Position numbers and translations under genes: made by a program. From positions 21,515-85,514 of the forward strand of contig CAZWVF010000004.1 of NCBI GenBank assembly GCA_964637695.1: 64,000 bases of DNA. Reading direction: 5' to 3'. This document shows positions 8,811 through 17,441 of this stretch, piece after piece. Source of the stretch: JAGLTZ01 sp964637695 (GTDB lineage: Bacteria > Blakebacterota > Blakebacteria > Blakebacterales > Blakebacteraceae). Under the pieces are notes generated by a model, which was given only the letters and a program-made list of their open reading frames with translations, was not told where the DNA came from and searched no databases. Each line of letters opens with the position of its first letter. Within the stretch, counting starts at the first letter, position 1.

Positions 8811-9674
8811 ATGGAACAGGGCTGTATAGATCTTCACGCACACACGACCGCCAGTGATGGCTCTCTGACTCCGACCCAGCTCATCGAGGCTGCAATATCA
8901 ACCGGGCTTGAGGCGATCGCGATTACCGACCACGATACTGCCGACGGAGTGGAGGAAGCAGTGACGGCAGGTGAGAACCTGGGAATCAGGGTCGTTCCCG
9001 GAATCGAGATATCTGCACAGATTGACAGAGGAACCCTTCACATTCTCGGATACGAGATAAACCCTGACGAGGAGATGTTTGCCGCCGGGATCGAAAGGCT
9101 GAAACAGGCAAGAAGGGACCGTAATCCGAAGATTATCAGGAACCTGCAGGCGATGGGTATTCCGATCGAACTGGAGCAGGCTGAAATGAAAGCCGGCGGC
9201 GGCGTAGTCGGGCGTCCTCACATTGCAGAGGCTCTGCTGGATATCGGCGCCGTTTCAACTATCCAGGAAGCCTTCGACAGATATCTCGATGCCAGTTCCC
9301 CCGCCTACGAACATAAGTTCCGCTACGAACCGGCTGAAGCATTTCAACTGATCCTCGGTGCCGGCGGAATCCCGGTAATGGCCCACCCCTGTCAGACCGG
9401 AAGAGAGGGTGAAGGCCTGAATAATCTGGTTGCCGAACTGAAGGATATGGGTCTTGGGGGGATTGAGGTTTACTACACGCATCACACTCCTGAACAGTGC
9501 GAGTTCTATATGGAACTGGCTGACAGGTTCAATCTGATCCAGACCGGCGGTACAGACTTCCACGGACACAGGAAGAGAGAGATACAACTGGGATGGGGAA
9601 AGGGCGATCTGCGTGTCCCCGCACAGTTTCTGCAACCACTTGACGAGAGAGTGGCCCTTATCAGGGGTAATTGA
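8811..9674 (+). CDS. PHP-domain phosphoesterase (RNase AM / nucleoside-bisphosphatase type)
   Basis: 287 residues, cytoplasmic. Metal-binding PHP motifs are complete: DLHAHTTASDG at the N-terminus, ITDHDT, the GIEIS glutamate, the MAHP histidine, and the C-terminal GGTDFHG Asp-His pair. Length and motif order match the YciV/RNase AM group, which removes 5' nucleotides from short RNAs and cleaves 3',5'-nucleoside bisphosphates. That function is inferred from the family. It converges with the NtrC regulator, with 15 bp between the stops. Confidence 0.85.
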   Translation: MEQGCIDLHAHTTASDGSLTPTQLIEAAISTGLEAIAITDHDTADGVEEAVTAGENLGIRVVPGIEISAQIDRGTLHILGYEINPDEEMFAAGIERLKQARRDRNPKIIRNLQAMGIPIELEQAEMKAGGGVVGRPHIAEALLDIGAVSTIQEAFDRYLDASSPAYEHKFRYEPAEAFQLILGAGGIPVMAHPCQTGREGEGLNNLVAELKDMGLGGIEVYYTHHTPEQCEFYMELADRFNLIQTGGTDFHGHRKREIQLGWGKGDLRVPAQFLQPLDERVALIRGN

Positions 9675-9689
9675 TGTCCGAGCAGTCTT

Positions 9690-11042
9690 CTATCTGAGGT
9701 CGAGTTCCTTCATCAGACGGTTCAGGGATGAGCGATGCATACCGAGCATTTCTGCCGCTCTGGTCTGGTTGCCGCCACACTCCTCAAGAGATCTTTTTAC
9801 CATCCACCGCTTGTAGCTCTCTACAGCTTCAACCATGGGAGTTCCCGGTGGCACGCTGAGGGGATCTTCTGACAAACCGGTGGCGGATACTGAAATTGGT
9901 ATGTCATCCACACCGATCGTGCCGGTCGGCGAGAGCACGAGCGCCCGTTCGAGCACGTTCCTCACCTCCCGAACATTACCGGGCCAGTCGTATTCCTCCA
10001 TTCTCTTCCAGACTTCTGCAGATATCTCAGCCTCACTGCGGCCCAACTCGGAACAGAGACGTTTCAGATGATGCTCAACAACCAGGGGAAGATCCTCCAT
10101 CCTCTCTCGCAGTGGAGGCAGGTGGAGAATCACAACACTCAGGCGGTGGAAGAGATCGTCACGGAATTTCTTTTCCGAAACCTCCTGTTCAAGATCGCGG
10201 TTGGTCGCGGCGATAATCCTGGTATCCACCTGCCGGGTCTGTGTTGAGCCGACCCGCTGAAACTCACCGTATTCCAGAACCCTCAACAGTTTGGCCTGAA
10301 CAGGCAGCGGCAGTTCACCGATCTCATCGAGAAAAAGCGTGCCCCTGTCAGCTTCCTCCAGGCGCCCCACTTTTGCAGAGATCGCCCCTGTAAAAGCTCC
10401 CTTTTCGTGGCCGAAGAGATCTGATTCGAGGAGGGTATCGCTCAGAGTAGCGCAGTTCACGACAACGAACTGGGATTTCGCTCTGGGTCCATTCTCCCGG
10501 ATCGCGCGTGCCGCCAGTTCTTTCCCTGTACCCGTTTCACCTGTCAGAAGCACAATCGATTCCGTAGCTGTTACCCGCTCCATCTTCTCAAGAAAATCCT
10601 TCATGGAGGCGGCTTCTCCCCCAACAAATGTGAAGAGATCAGCCTGCCGCCGTCGGCTGTGCTTAACTTCCCGTTCTAGGGTCCTTCTTTCAACCGCCCG
10701 CTCCAGAACCAGCAGAAGATGGTCCGGGTCTGGTGGTTTCGTCAGAAAGTCGAATGCTCCGCTCTTCATGGCTTGCACGGCATTTTCTACATCACCATGA
10801 CCGGTGAGGAGGATGACGGGAAGATCAGGTTCAAGAAATCGAACTTCCTCCAGGACCTCCTGACCGCTCTTGCCGGGCATGACCAGATCGACAAGCATCG
10901 CCTGCGGAGGGTGTTCTTGAACGGCCCGGACCGTATCGATCCCATCAGCTGCTTCCAGCACTTCCCACCCGGCTGAGACGAGAAGCTGTGCAAGGGATTC
11001 CCTCATCTCCCGTTCATCATCTGCGACTATAATTCTTTTCAC
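9690..11042 (-). CDS. NtrC-family sigma-54 response regulator
   Basis: 450 residues. Receiver domain 1-120 with phospho-acceptor Asp52 (VDLVMPG). AAA+ domain about 140-370 with Walker A GETGTGKE and an intact GAFTGA loop, so it should contact sigma-54. A Fis-type HTH lies at the C-terminus (NQTRAAEMLGMHRSSLNRLM). The GTG start lies 4 bp after the stop of the histidine kinase gene, indicating translational coupling and a cognate pair. I saw no clear sigma-54 promoter in the window, so its targets are unknown. Confidence 0.93.
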   Translation of the reverse strand: MKRIIVADDEREMRESLAQLLVSAGWEVLEAADGIDTVRAVQEHPPQAMLVDLVMPGKSGQEVLEEVRFLEPDLPVILLTGHGDVENAVQAMKSGAFDFLTKPPDPDHLLLVLERAVERRTLEREVKHSRRRQADLFTFVGGEAASMKDFLEKMERVTATESIVLLTGETGTGKELAARAIRENGPRAKSQFVVVNCATLSDTLLESDLFGHEKGAFTGAISAKVGRLEEADRGTLFLDEIGELPLPVQAKLLRVLEYGEFQRVGSTQTRQVDTRIIAATNRDLEQEVSEKKFRDDLFHRLSVVILHLPPLRERMEDLPLVVEHHLKRLCSELGRSEAEISAEVWKRMEEYDWPGNVREVRNVLERALVLSPTGTIGVDDIPISVSATGLSEDPLSVPPGTPMVEAVESYKRWMVKRSLEECGGNQTRAAEMLGMHRSSLNRLMKELDLR

Positions 11043-11046
11043 GATA

Positions 11047-13392
11047 TCATTGCCCCGGTAGATAGATAGCGAAGGTAGTACCTTCAGATGAAGTGTGCCG
11101 GAGTTCTACCCTGCCTCTCTGTAATCCGACCAGTTCGTGGACGAGAAAGAGACCGAGACCGAACCCTATCGTTCTGGTCATTGTACCCGACACTTCACCA
11201 CGCTCAAAAAGGGTTGGAATCCGGTCCTCCGGAATTCCCGGACCCTGATCTGAAATCGTAATATTCCAGCCCCGGTCAGCCTGTTCGGCCCCAATGGATA
11301 TGACAGTGCCACTCTCCGATACCTTGAGGGCATTATCTACAAGGTTGCTGAGGACTTCCTGAAGCAGGAGAGGATCAGCGCGAACCTCGGAATTTTCAGG
11401 GATGGTACTTTCCAGCACAACCTGTTCCGATTCGGCGGCCATCTGATGCCGGTCGAAAGCGGCAGCGGTCACTTCGGTCAGCCGGCACGATTCAAATTTG
11501 GGTTCGACCCTGCCTGCATCCACTCTGGCGGTGTGCAGCAGCCTTTCAACCATGTGAGTCAATCGCATGGTGTTCCGCTCGATCCTGGTGGCATCTTTTG
11601 AGCCTTTCTCATCTCCCGCTTCCTGGCTGCGTCTGGCCATCATCGAGGCGGACATACTGATCGCTGCCAGGGGCGATCTCAGGTCGTGACTTACAAGGGA
11701 CAGAAAGTCATCCTTCAGCTGGGTCAGGGCTTCCAGTCTCTCCTTCTCTGCGGCCTCTTCCAGCAGCTGCCTCTGCATAACCTCCCGCTGCAGCGCGGTG
11801 GAGGTCATCCCCACCAGTGTTTCAAGCAGGGCCCTGTCGTACGTATGGTAAGCCATTCCGGATCGTTTGGGTCCCAACCACAATTCCAGTCCCTCAAGTT
11901 CGTGGAAGGGCAGGGTCAGAAGCGGTTTCTCAATAAGGCCTGCGTTCTCGACATTCTCCCAGAGATTGTGCCATCTCCCATCTCTCTCCACCACCTGAAT
12001 CCATGTCGACATGACGGTCTGCATTACCTGACTGTGCAGGTAATTGATGATCGCCACACCGGTCAGACTCCTGTCGAGCTCTTCGTTAAATGCGCGAACG
12101 GTCCTTCCGTAGCTGTATTTGGTACGAAAGAAGAACCTGTCTACGATGCCCTGTGTCCGCTTTCTAAGCGGTTCGTAGAAAAGATGGAAGAGCAGCAGGG
12201 GAAGGGCCAGAATCAGTACCACCCGGAAAGTGAAGAGCAGGTCAACACCCGGAAGCTTGTTGAGAGAGATGAAACCGAGGACCACGAAAATTCCGCCGAA
12301 GAGGAAGTAGACAACAACGGTCGCCGGTGCGTACATCACTCCCTGCCGGAGTACTACTGAGATGTCCAGCAGATTGTGTCTGACCACAGAGATCACAAGA
12401 CTGAGGGGAAGGAATAGAAGAAAGAGAAGCGCCAGATGCTCCTCCATCGGAGCCTCGACTTCCAGTGCACGGGGCAGGATGATCAGCAGCAGCGGAAGCA
12501 GTCCGCCGATGAGGGTTCCCATGAGAACCCAGCGGATCCTGTTTCTGGTTGCCCAGTCAGAGGATCTGCGGTAGGTGATGAACAGACCTGTTCCTACCAG
12601 AAGCACCGAGGCCCCCATGAATGCCCAGAGGACATATTGACAATAGAGGTCGAGCTGATAGCCAATTGCCACCCCCGCCCCCACATAGAGCACGATCCCC
12701 GAAGCGATGGATGTACCAAGAATGGCCGCAAAGATCCATGCGCTCCGTCTCAACCAGCCGAGAGGGCGCCAGAAGGTGGATTCGAGGGGGAAAAAAGAAG
12801 CAAAGGAGAGCATGGCCGGCGGGACCAGCACGTAGGTGTAGGCCCAGAACACACCGGGCAGCCACTTCCACAATCCCGGACCGAGCGGCGCGCCCCACTC
12901 CTCAAGTGCAAGGGTAGCGCCCAGAAAAGACAGCATGGCAGCCAGGGGAAGAGCAGCAGGGTGTCGCAATCGATGGCCGAGCAGAAAGGCGGCCAGACCC
13001 AGAGTGGTGACACAAACAAGAATCAGGGTGATCAGGCCCCGGACTGTGTACCCGGTCACCAACGCCACCTGGTGCTCTACTATTTCAGTGGCAGCGGTAT
13101 CTCCCTTCCTTACCAGCCCTATCGTGACACTCTCTCCGACACGCCTGCCGGCCAGGGCCAGGCGAACGTGCCAGCCGCCGCTAATACCCAACCCGTCGAT
13201 CGTGACGGGCAATACCCCCTCTGTTTCAGGTACGAGTTCGCCAGGTTCGATGAACTCAAACCCGGCCGATCCCTCCACGATAAGTGGCAGGTCTGCACGC
13301 AGCGTATAACGGATCAGACCTGCAATCGTGCAGACAACCAGCAGAAGCCATACGGCCCATGGCAGAAATCGATTTGATGCAGCAGCGATCAT
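11047..13392 (-). CDS. Multi-pass membrane sensor histidine kinase
   Basis: About 781 residues. An N-terminal TM segment is followed by a roughly 80-residue extracytoplasmic loop that resembles a PDZ-like fold (GISGGWHVRLALAGRRVGES). A cluster of about eight further TM helices follows (about 120-390), then a GAF-like region and a coiled coil. The kinase core has H-box SHDLRSPLAA (about 560), N-box NLVDNALK, and G-boxes DQGPGIP and GFGLGLFLV. The ATG at 13392 follows AGGA; a GTG at 13407 is an alternative. It is the partner of the NtrC regulator immediately downstream. HisKA kinases of this layout more often pair with OmpR- or NarL-type regulators. The signal is unknown. Confidence 0.9.
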   Translation of the reverse strand: MIAAASNRFLPWAVWLLLVVCTIAGLIRYTLRADLPLIVEGSAGFEFIEPGELVPETEGVLPVTIDGLGISGGWHVRLALAGRRVGESVTIGLVRKGDTAATEIVEHQVALVTGYTVRGLITLILVCVTTLGLAAFLLGHRLRHPAALPLAAMLSFLGATLALEEWGAPLGPGLWKWLPGVFWAYTYVLVPPAMLSFASFFPLESTFWRPLGWLRRSAWIFAAILGTSIASGIVLYVGAGVAIGYQLDLYCQYVLWAFMGASVLLVGTGLFITYRRSSDWATRNRIRWVLMGTLIGGLLPLLLIILPRALEVEAPMEEHLALLFLLFLPLSLVISVVRHNLLDISVVLRQGVMYAPATVVVYFLFGGIFVVLGFISLNKLPGVDLLFTFRVVLILALPLLLFHLFYEPLRKRTQGIVDRFFFRTKYSYGRTVRAFNEELDRSLTGVAIINYLHSQVMQTVMSTWIQVVERDGRWHNLWENVENAGLIEKPLLTLPFHELEGLELWLGPKRSGMAYHTYDRALLETLVGMTSTALQREVMQRQLLEEAAEKERLEALTQLKDDFLSLVSHDLRSPLAAISMSASMMARRSQEAGDEKGSKDATRIERNTMRLTHMVERLLHTARVDAGRVEPKFESCRLTEVTAAAFDRHQMAAESEQVVLESTIPENSEVRADPLLLQEVLSNLVDNALKVSESGTVISIGAEQADRGWNITISDQGPGIPEDRIPTLFERGEVSGTMTRTIGFGLGLFLVHELVGLQRGRVELRHTSSEGTTFAIYLPGQ

Positions 13393-13544
13393 TTTTTCCT
13401 GAGCCACCTCCTTCTCGACATCGGCCAGGAGGGGAAAAAGCAGGGACGGAAATCACACGCTTCGGTAGTGCATCCGGGCGTATTATCTTATTGCATTCTC
13501 CCTGCAGAATGTCAGTGAACCGGTTTCTCAACGAGGATTTTAAT

Positions 13545-14186
13545 TTGCCACTATCTATCCAGACAATCACCGTAGGACCAATCGAGGTTAACTGCTACAT
13601 TGCCGGCGATCCCGAATCAAAGGACGCCATACTCATAGATCCGGGAGCCGAACCTGAGCGTATCACGGCAGAGATCACAAATGGAAACTGGAATGTAACC
13701 CACGTGATCGCAACACACGGTCACTTCGATCATGTGATGGGAGTTGAGCGTATCCTGGAGGTAACGGGAGCACCATTCCTGATCCACCAGGCCGGTGCAG
13801 ATGTGCTCGAAAGAGCCCCCGAAGTGATGATGCGGTGGTTCGGAGTCGAAACCGATCCTCCACCCCAACCGGATCGCATTCTATCCGAAGGTGACACTAT
13901 AGGAATAGGTAACTGCGAACTTGCGGTTGCCGAAACGCCCGGACATTCTCCCGGGGGGATATGCCTCATCGGTGAAGGGGTGGCTTTTGTGGGCGATGCA
14001 GTCTTTGCAGGGAGTATAGGTCGAACCGATCTGCCCGGCTCCGACTACACAACCCTGATATCGAGTATCGAAACGAAATTGCTGCCGCTGGAGGATGACA
14101 CTGTTCTCTATCCCGGTCACGGACCATCCACAACCATCGGCCAGGAGAGAAGAACAAATCCCTTCTTCCTGCAGAATTTTGATTGA
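13545..14186 (+). CDS. MBL-fold metallohydrolase, glyoxalase II-like
   Basis: 213 residues from a TTG at 13545 that follows GAGGA by 8 nt. This gives the usual family N-terminus (LSIQTITVGPIEVNCYI). An in-frame ATG at 13509 would add 12 residues but has no SD. Metal ligands are complete: THGHFDH, then TPGHSPGG, GDAVF and PGHGPST. Members of this compact group include hydroxyacylglutathione hydrolase-like thioesterases and persulfide dioxygenase relatives; the substrate is undetermined. Divergent from the histidine kinase. Confidence 0.88.
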   Translation: MPLSIQTITVGPIEVNCYIAGDPESKDAILIDPGAEPERITAEITNGNWNVTHVIATHGHFDHVMGVERILEVTGAPFLIHQAGADVLERAPEVMMRWFGVETDPPPQPDRILSEGDTIGIGNCELAVAETPGHSPGGICLIGEGVAFVGDAVFAGSIGRTDLPGSDYTTLISSIETKLLPLEDDTVLYPGHGPSTTIGQERRTNPFFLQNFD

Positions 14187-14225
14187 TTGTTCAGCTGTAA
14201 GTGAGAGATACCGGGCAGGAATCCG

Positions 14226-16049
14226 TTAATAATCGGGCACGGTGAGGTAGAATATACCCCATGCACCGGGTCCGGCGTGAGCACCCACGGCCGGTCCGAT
14301 TTCCAGTTCCAGCATCTCGACAGGACGGTAGCGCCACTCGAATTCCTCGCAGGCAATCTTTGACATCTCGGGGTTGTCGCTATGGGCTACAACCCCGATA
14401 ACCGGCACTCCCTCTGGTATCTCATCATCGAATCTGCCCAGAATCTCGTCGAGTCCGTTCCTGGAACTCCTGACCTTGTCAACAGTCTCCAGCAGACCAT
14501 CCCTGATTGTTATGAGTGGCATCAGCCCCAGGATCTGCCCGACCCAGCCGCGCAGTCTGCTGACCCGCCCGCCCTTGATGAGAAACTCGAGGGTCTCAAG
14601 TATGCAGTAGAGCTTCGAATGGCGACGCATCTCCTCCAGGCGGTGCACGAGTTCCTCCAGACCGATACCCTTCCGCGCGAGGCGGGAGAGCTGCAGCGCC
14701 ATAGTCCCTATCGGAATCGTCACGGTCTCCGTATCGAAAACGGTTATTCGACCTTTATCGATCTCTTCGGAGGCATTGACCGCAGCCTGGAAAGTCCCGC
14801 TCAGCTTGCTGGAGATGTGTATTGAAAGAACTTTCTCATATGAGGAGAGTGCTCTCTCGTAGACATCTTCCAGATCACCCGGAGCCGGCTGACTGGTCGT
14901 AGGGTGCAGCGGATGGGTTCTCAGCATCTCATAGAACTGTCCGGTAGTCAGTTCCACTTTGTCCCTGTATACCTCGTCTCCGAAGGCTATCAGACATGGA
15001 ACTACCGTAATTCCCGCCTCCGCAGCGATATCGAGGGTCAGATCACAGGTGGAATCTGCCACAATCGCTACACTCTGTTTCTCCGATCGCGGTCTGATCT
15101 GGATCTGTTTTGAGAAGAGAGCCTCTGCCTGCTTCTGCATGTCTTCCGCCCGGGCGTCGAGCAGTGTTCCGACGCTCTCGAGCAGGGCGAAGATTTCATC
15201 GGGTGAGTTGGAGTGGATGTGCACCTTGAGAAGATCAGAATCGCCACCCACGATCAGTGAATCGCCCAGCTTCTTCAGTCGCTTCTTCAATGCATCGGGC
15301 TCTGTGGCGGGATCTTCAACCAGCGCCTGAGTGCAGTATCGGTAGGTTATCTGATCAGGTGCACCGGCACTTCCCATCAACGCGGCAGGGTAAACTGCTG
15401 CAGGCTCCGTGCGTGCCGGATGCAGAACGCCGCGGTGTATGAATTCGTTTATCCCTTCGAGCATATGTACGAACCCCTGCGCACCGGCATCCACCACACC
15501 GTGTTTCTTCAGTAGAGCCATCTGCTCCTGAGTATGCGCCAGGGCCACTTTCGCCCTTTCGAGGGCGCCGTCAAGGATGTCTTCGATGTCCCGCGGCTCG
15601 CGGCTCAGATTCGTTATGGTATTCGACCACTCTCTCATGACCGTCAGGATAGTACCCTCTACCGGTTCCATGATGGCGTCGTACGCCCTCTGGAAAGCCT
15701 GCTGGCATGCTCTGGCCAGTTCTTCCCTGTGAAGACGGCGGATACCACGATCGAAGCTCTCGAGAAATCCGCGAGTGAACTGTGCCAGTATGAAGCCGGA
15801 ATTGCCGCGGGCCCCCACAAGGACGGCACGTCCCAGTTCATTGCGGACATCGTCGAGCGATGGAGAGTCGAGGTGGGCTATGCCATCCACGGCATAGGCG
15901 AGGGTCATCGCCATATTTGTTCCGGCATCGCCGTCCGGAATAGGGAAGACATTGATCGAGTTCAGCGACTCGCGGTGCGCGTTGACCCGGTTTGCTGCGG
16001 CAATGAATGTTCTCTGAAGCCGCCTGCCGTCAAGATAGCGGATAGACAT
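14226..16049 (-). CDS. FakA-FakB fusion: DAK2 kinase domain plus DegV fatty-acid-binding domain
   Basis: 607 residues from the ATG at 16049; a longer frame to 16190 would run into the upstream gene. Residues 1-200 are a DAK2 ATP-binding domain (INVFPIPDGDAGTNM, VGARGNSGFILAQF). About 200-340 match the FakA middle domain (KLGDSLIVGGDSDLLKVHIH). About 345-607 are DegV/FakB (VADSTCDLT, HPTTSQPAPGD, ISSKLSGT, LEFLIKGGRVSR). In Firmicutes FakA and FakB are separate proteins that phosphorylate exogenous fatty acids for phospholipid synthesis. Here kinase and carrier are one chain. An acyltransferase-like gene lies nearby at 16711. The fatty-acid role is inferred from the family. Confidence 0.88.
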   Translation of the reverse strand: MSIRYLDGRRLQRTFIAAANRVNAHRESLNSINVFPIPDGDAGTNMAMTLAYAVDGIAHLDSPSLDDVRNELGRAVLVGARGNSGFILAQFTRGFLESFDRGIRRLHREELARACQQAFQRAYDAIMEPVEGTILTVMREWSNTITNLSREPRDIEDILDGALERAKVALAHTQEQMALLKKHGVVDAGAQGFVHMLEGINEFIHRGVLHPARTEPAAVYPAALMGSAGAPDQITYRYCTQALVEDPATEPDALKKRLKKLGDSLIVGGDSDLLKVHIHSNSPDEIFALLESVGTLLDARAEDMQKQAEALFSKQIQIRPRSEKQSVAIVADSTCDLTLDIAAEAGITVVPCLIAFGDEVYRDKVELTTGQFYEMLRTHPLHPTTSQPAPGDLEDVYERALSSYEKVLSIHISSKLSGTFQAAVNASEEIDKGRITVFDTETVTIPIGTMALQLSRLARKGIGLEELVHRLEEMRRHSKLYCILETLEFLIKGGRVSRLRGWVGQILGLMPLITIRDGLLETVDKVRSSRNGLDEILGRFDDEIPEGVPVIGVVAHSDNPEMSKIACEEFEWRYRPVEMLELEIGPAVGAHAGPGAWGIFYLTVPDY

Positions 16050-16098
16050 GAGGGCACAGTCTACTTCCGGTACTCGATCTGTCAAGGACGGGGCACTA

Positions 16099-16587
16099 CT
16101 ACCGGTGGATCGATTTAGAATACTTTTGTACGGCCAGAACGGCAGGAGTGAAGGAAGGATTCTCCTCCAGAGCATTCTTGTAATATTCAAGGGCTTTTGC
16201 AGGCGATCCGATCAATTCACTCGCTCTTCCCAGGTTGTAATAAGGATAGCAGTATGACTCGTACCGTTTAGCCTGCAGCGCCAGCATCAGCCACTGCAGT
16301 GCATCTTCAGGACGTCCCATCTCTATGAGATATGCTCCTATGTCGTTGTATGGATTGCCGAGGGAGGGATCGACCCGGATGGCCTTGTAACACTCCTTGA
16401 TCGCATCTTCGAGACGGCCCTGGAAGGAGTATGCCCAACCGAGGAATGTGTAGGCTTCCGCTGTGGGAACCAGCTCGAGAGAGCGCTTGTACTGGTAAAC
16501 CGCCTCCTGGAGCTTTCCCTGCCGCTGTAATACGTAACCGCGGTGGAACGCCCTTATCGCCTCTGTTCTGATCGAATCGCGTTTCAT
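16099..16587 (-). CDS. TPR-repeat protein
   Basis: 162 residues made almost wholly of tetratricopeptide repeats, about four units: AFHRGYVLQRQGKLQEAVYQY, AYTFLGWAYSFQGRLEDAIK, PYNDIGAYLIEMGRPEDALQ and YYNLGRASELIGSPAKALEYY. No signal peptide or TM segment, so probably a cytoplasmic protein-protein adaptor. The ATG follows AGGGA. It ends 49 bp before the FakA-FakB start on the same strand, so they may be co-transcribed. No specific function can be assigned. Confidence 0.85.
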   Translation of the reverse strand: MKRDSIRTEAIRAFHRGYVLQRQGKLQEAVYQYKRSLELVPTAEAYTFLGWAYSFQGRLEDAIKECYKAIRVDPSLGNPYNDIGAYLIEMGRPEDALQWLMLALQAKRYESYCYPYYNLGRASELIGSPAKALEYYKNALEENPSFTPAVLAVQKYSKSIHR

Positions 16588-16710
16588 AGCATGTCCCTAT
16601 GGAGCCTGGCGGAAATTAGCCCACTCCTCCGACGATTATGCTGCTGGCCCCGGGGCCCGGCTCCAGTTAATCTTCAGGGAAGAACTAACCCGATACAGGA
16701 CTGCACTGAC

Positions 16711-17406
16711 TTGTCAGCACAGAACGGCCCGCCAGACCCGAAGCCATACCCCCCGACAATCGGTCAGAGGATAGTGGCAGCTCTCGGCCGGATGATGATC
16801 CGTCTGCTGGGCAGCACACTCAGGTATGAAATGATCGGAGAGGAATACCTGCGGGAGGCGCGAGAAAACTCACCCGACGGCCATGTTGCACTGGCATTCT
16901 GGCACGGCAGGCAGTTTTCGCTCGTTTATGCATGGAAGGGCAGCAACATAGCCGTTCTGACCAGCCTCAGCCGGGACGGGACTCTGCAGAGCCTGGTACT
17001 TGGAGGTCTGGGATTTCACATCGTTCGGGGTTCCACATCGAGAGGTGCTGTCAGGGGGCTGGTGGGGATCATAAGAGCGGTGAAGGAAGGGCGTGACACA
17101 GGTTTTGCGGTGGATGGGCCCCGCGGTCCTCACAGGCTTGCACAGCATGGCATCCTCTATGCAGCCATGAAAACCGGCATACCGGTGGTACCGATGACAA
17201 GTGCCGCCCGGCGGGCACGCGTATTCGAAAAGGCCTGGGATAAGTACATTCTGCCTCTGCCGTTTACGAGGGTTGTGGTCGCTTACGATGAGGGATTCAC
17301 GATACCCGACGACAGCGATGCAGATTACCTGGACAGAAGGGCGACCGAACTGGGTGAACTGCTGGATAATCTGACTGCTGAGGCAGAAGAGGCACTGCGA
17401 ACCTGA
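16711..17406 (+). CDS. Lysophospholipid acyltransferase-like protein (DUF374)
   Basis: 231 residues from a TTG at 16711 with CAGGA 10 nt upstream. Upstream ATG options (16543, 16591) add a Cys- and Pro-rich stretch unlike the family and have no SD. DUF374 motifs are clear: FWHGRQFSL (the counterpart of the acyltransferase HX4D region), SLSRDG, GFHIVRGSTSRGAVRGL and VDGPRGPHR. The group is related to plsC and to lipid A acyltransferases and probably acts at the inner membrane. It is divergent from the TPR gene, and the FakA-FakB gene nearby suggests lipid metabolism. The acyl acceptor is not known. Confidence 0.82.
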   Translation: MSAQNGPPDPKPYPPTIGQRIVAALGRMMIRLLGSTLRYEMIGEEYLREARENSPDGHVALAFWHGRQFSLVYAWKGSNIAVLTSLSRDGTLQSLVLGGLGFHIVRGSTSRGAVRGLVGIIRAVKEGRDTGFAVDGPRGPHRLAQHGILYAAMKTGIPVVPMTSAARRARVFEKAWDKYILPLPFTRVVVAYDEGFTIPDDSDADYLDRRATELGELLDNLTAEAEEALRT

Positions 17407-17413
17407 TTATTCT

Positions 17414-17441
17414 GATCTGAATACAATCAATGGTTCAGATC
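17414..17441. terminator. Inverted repeat between convergent genes, possible bidirectional terminator
   Basis: GATCTGAA (17414-17421) and TTCAGATC (17434-17441) are perfect inverted arms around a 12-nt loop. They lie between the acyltransferase stop and the end of the barrel-like gene, whose last codons they overlap. There is no clear T-run, so terminator activity is tentative. Confidence 0.4.

Noticed and set aside
11686..13377. Long plus-strand frames across the histidine kinase
   Set aside because: Antisense shadows of a GC-rich gene; no recognisable domain or ribosome site.
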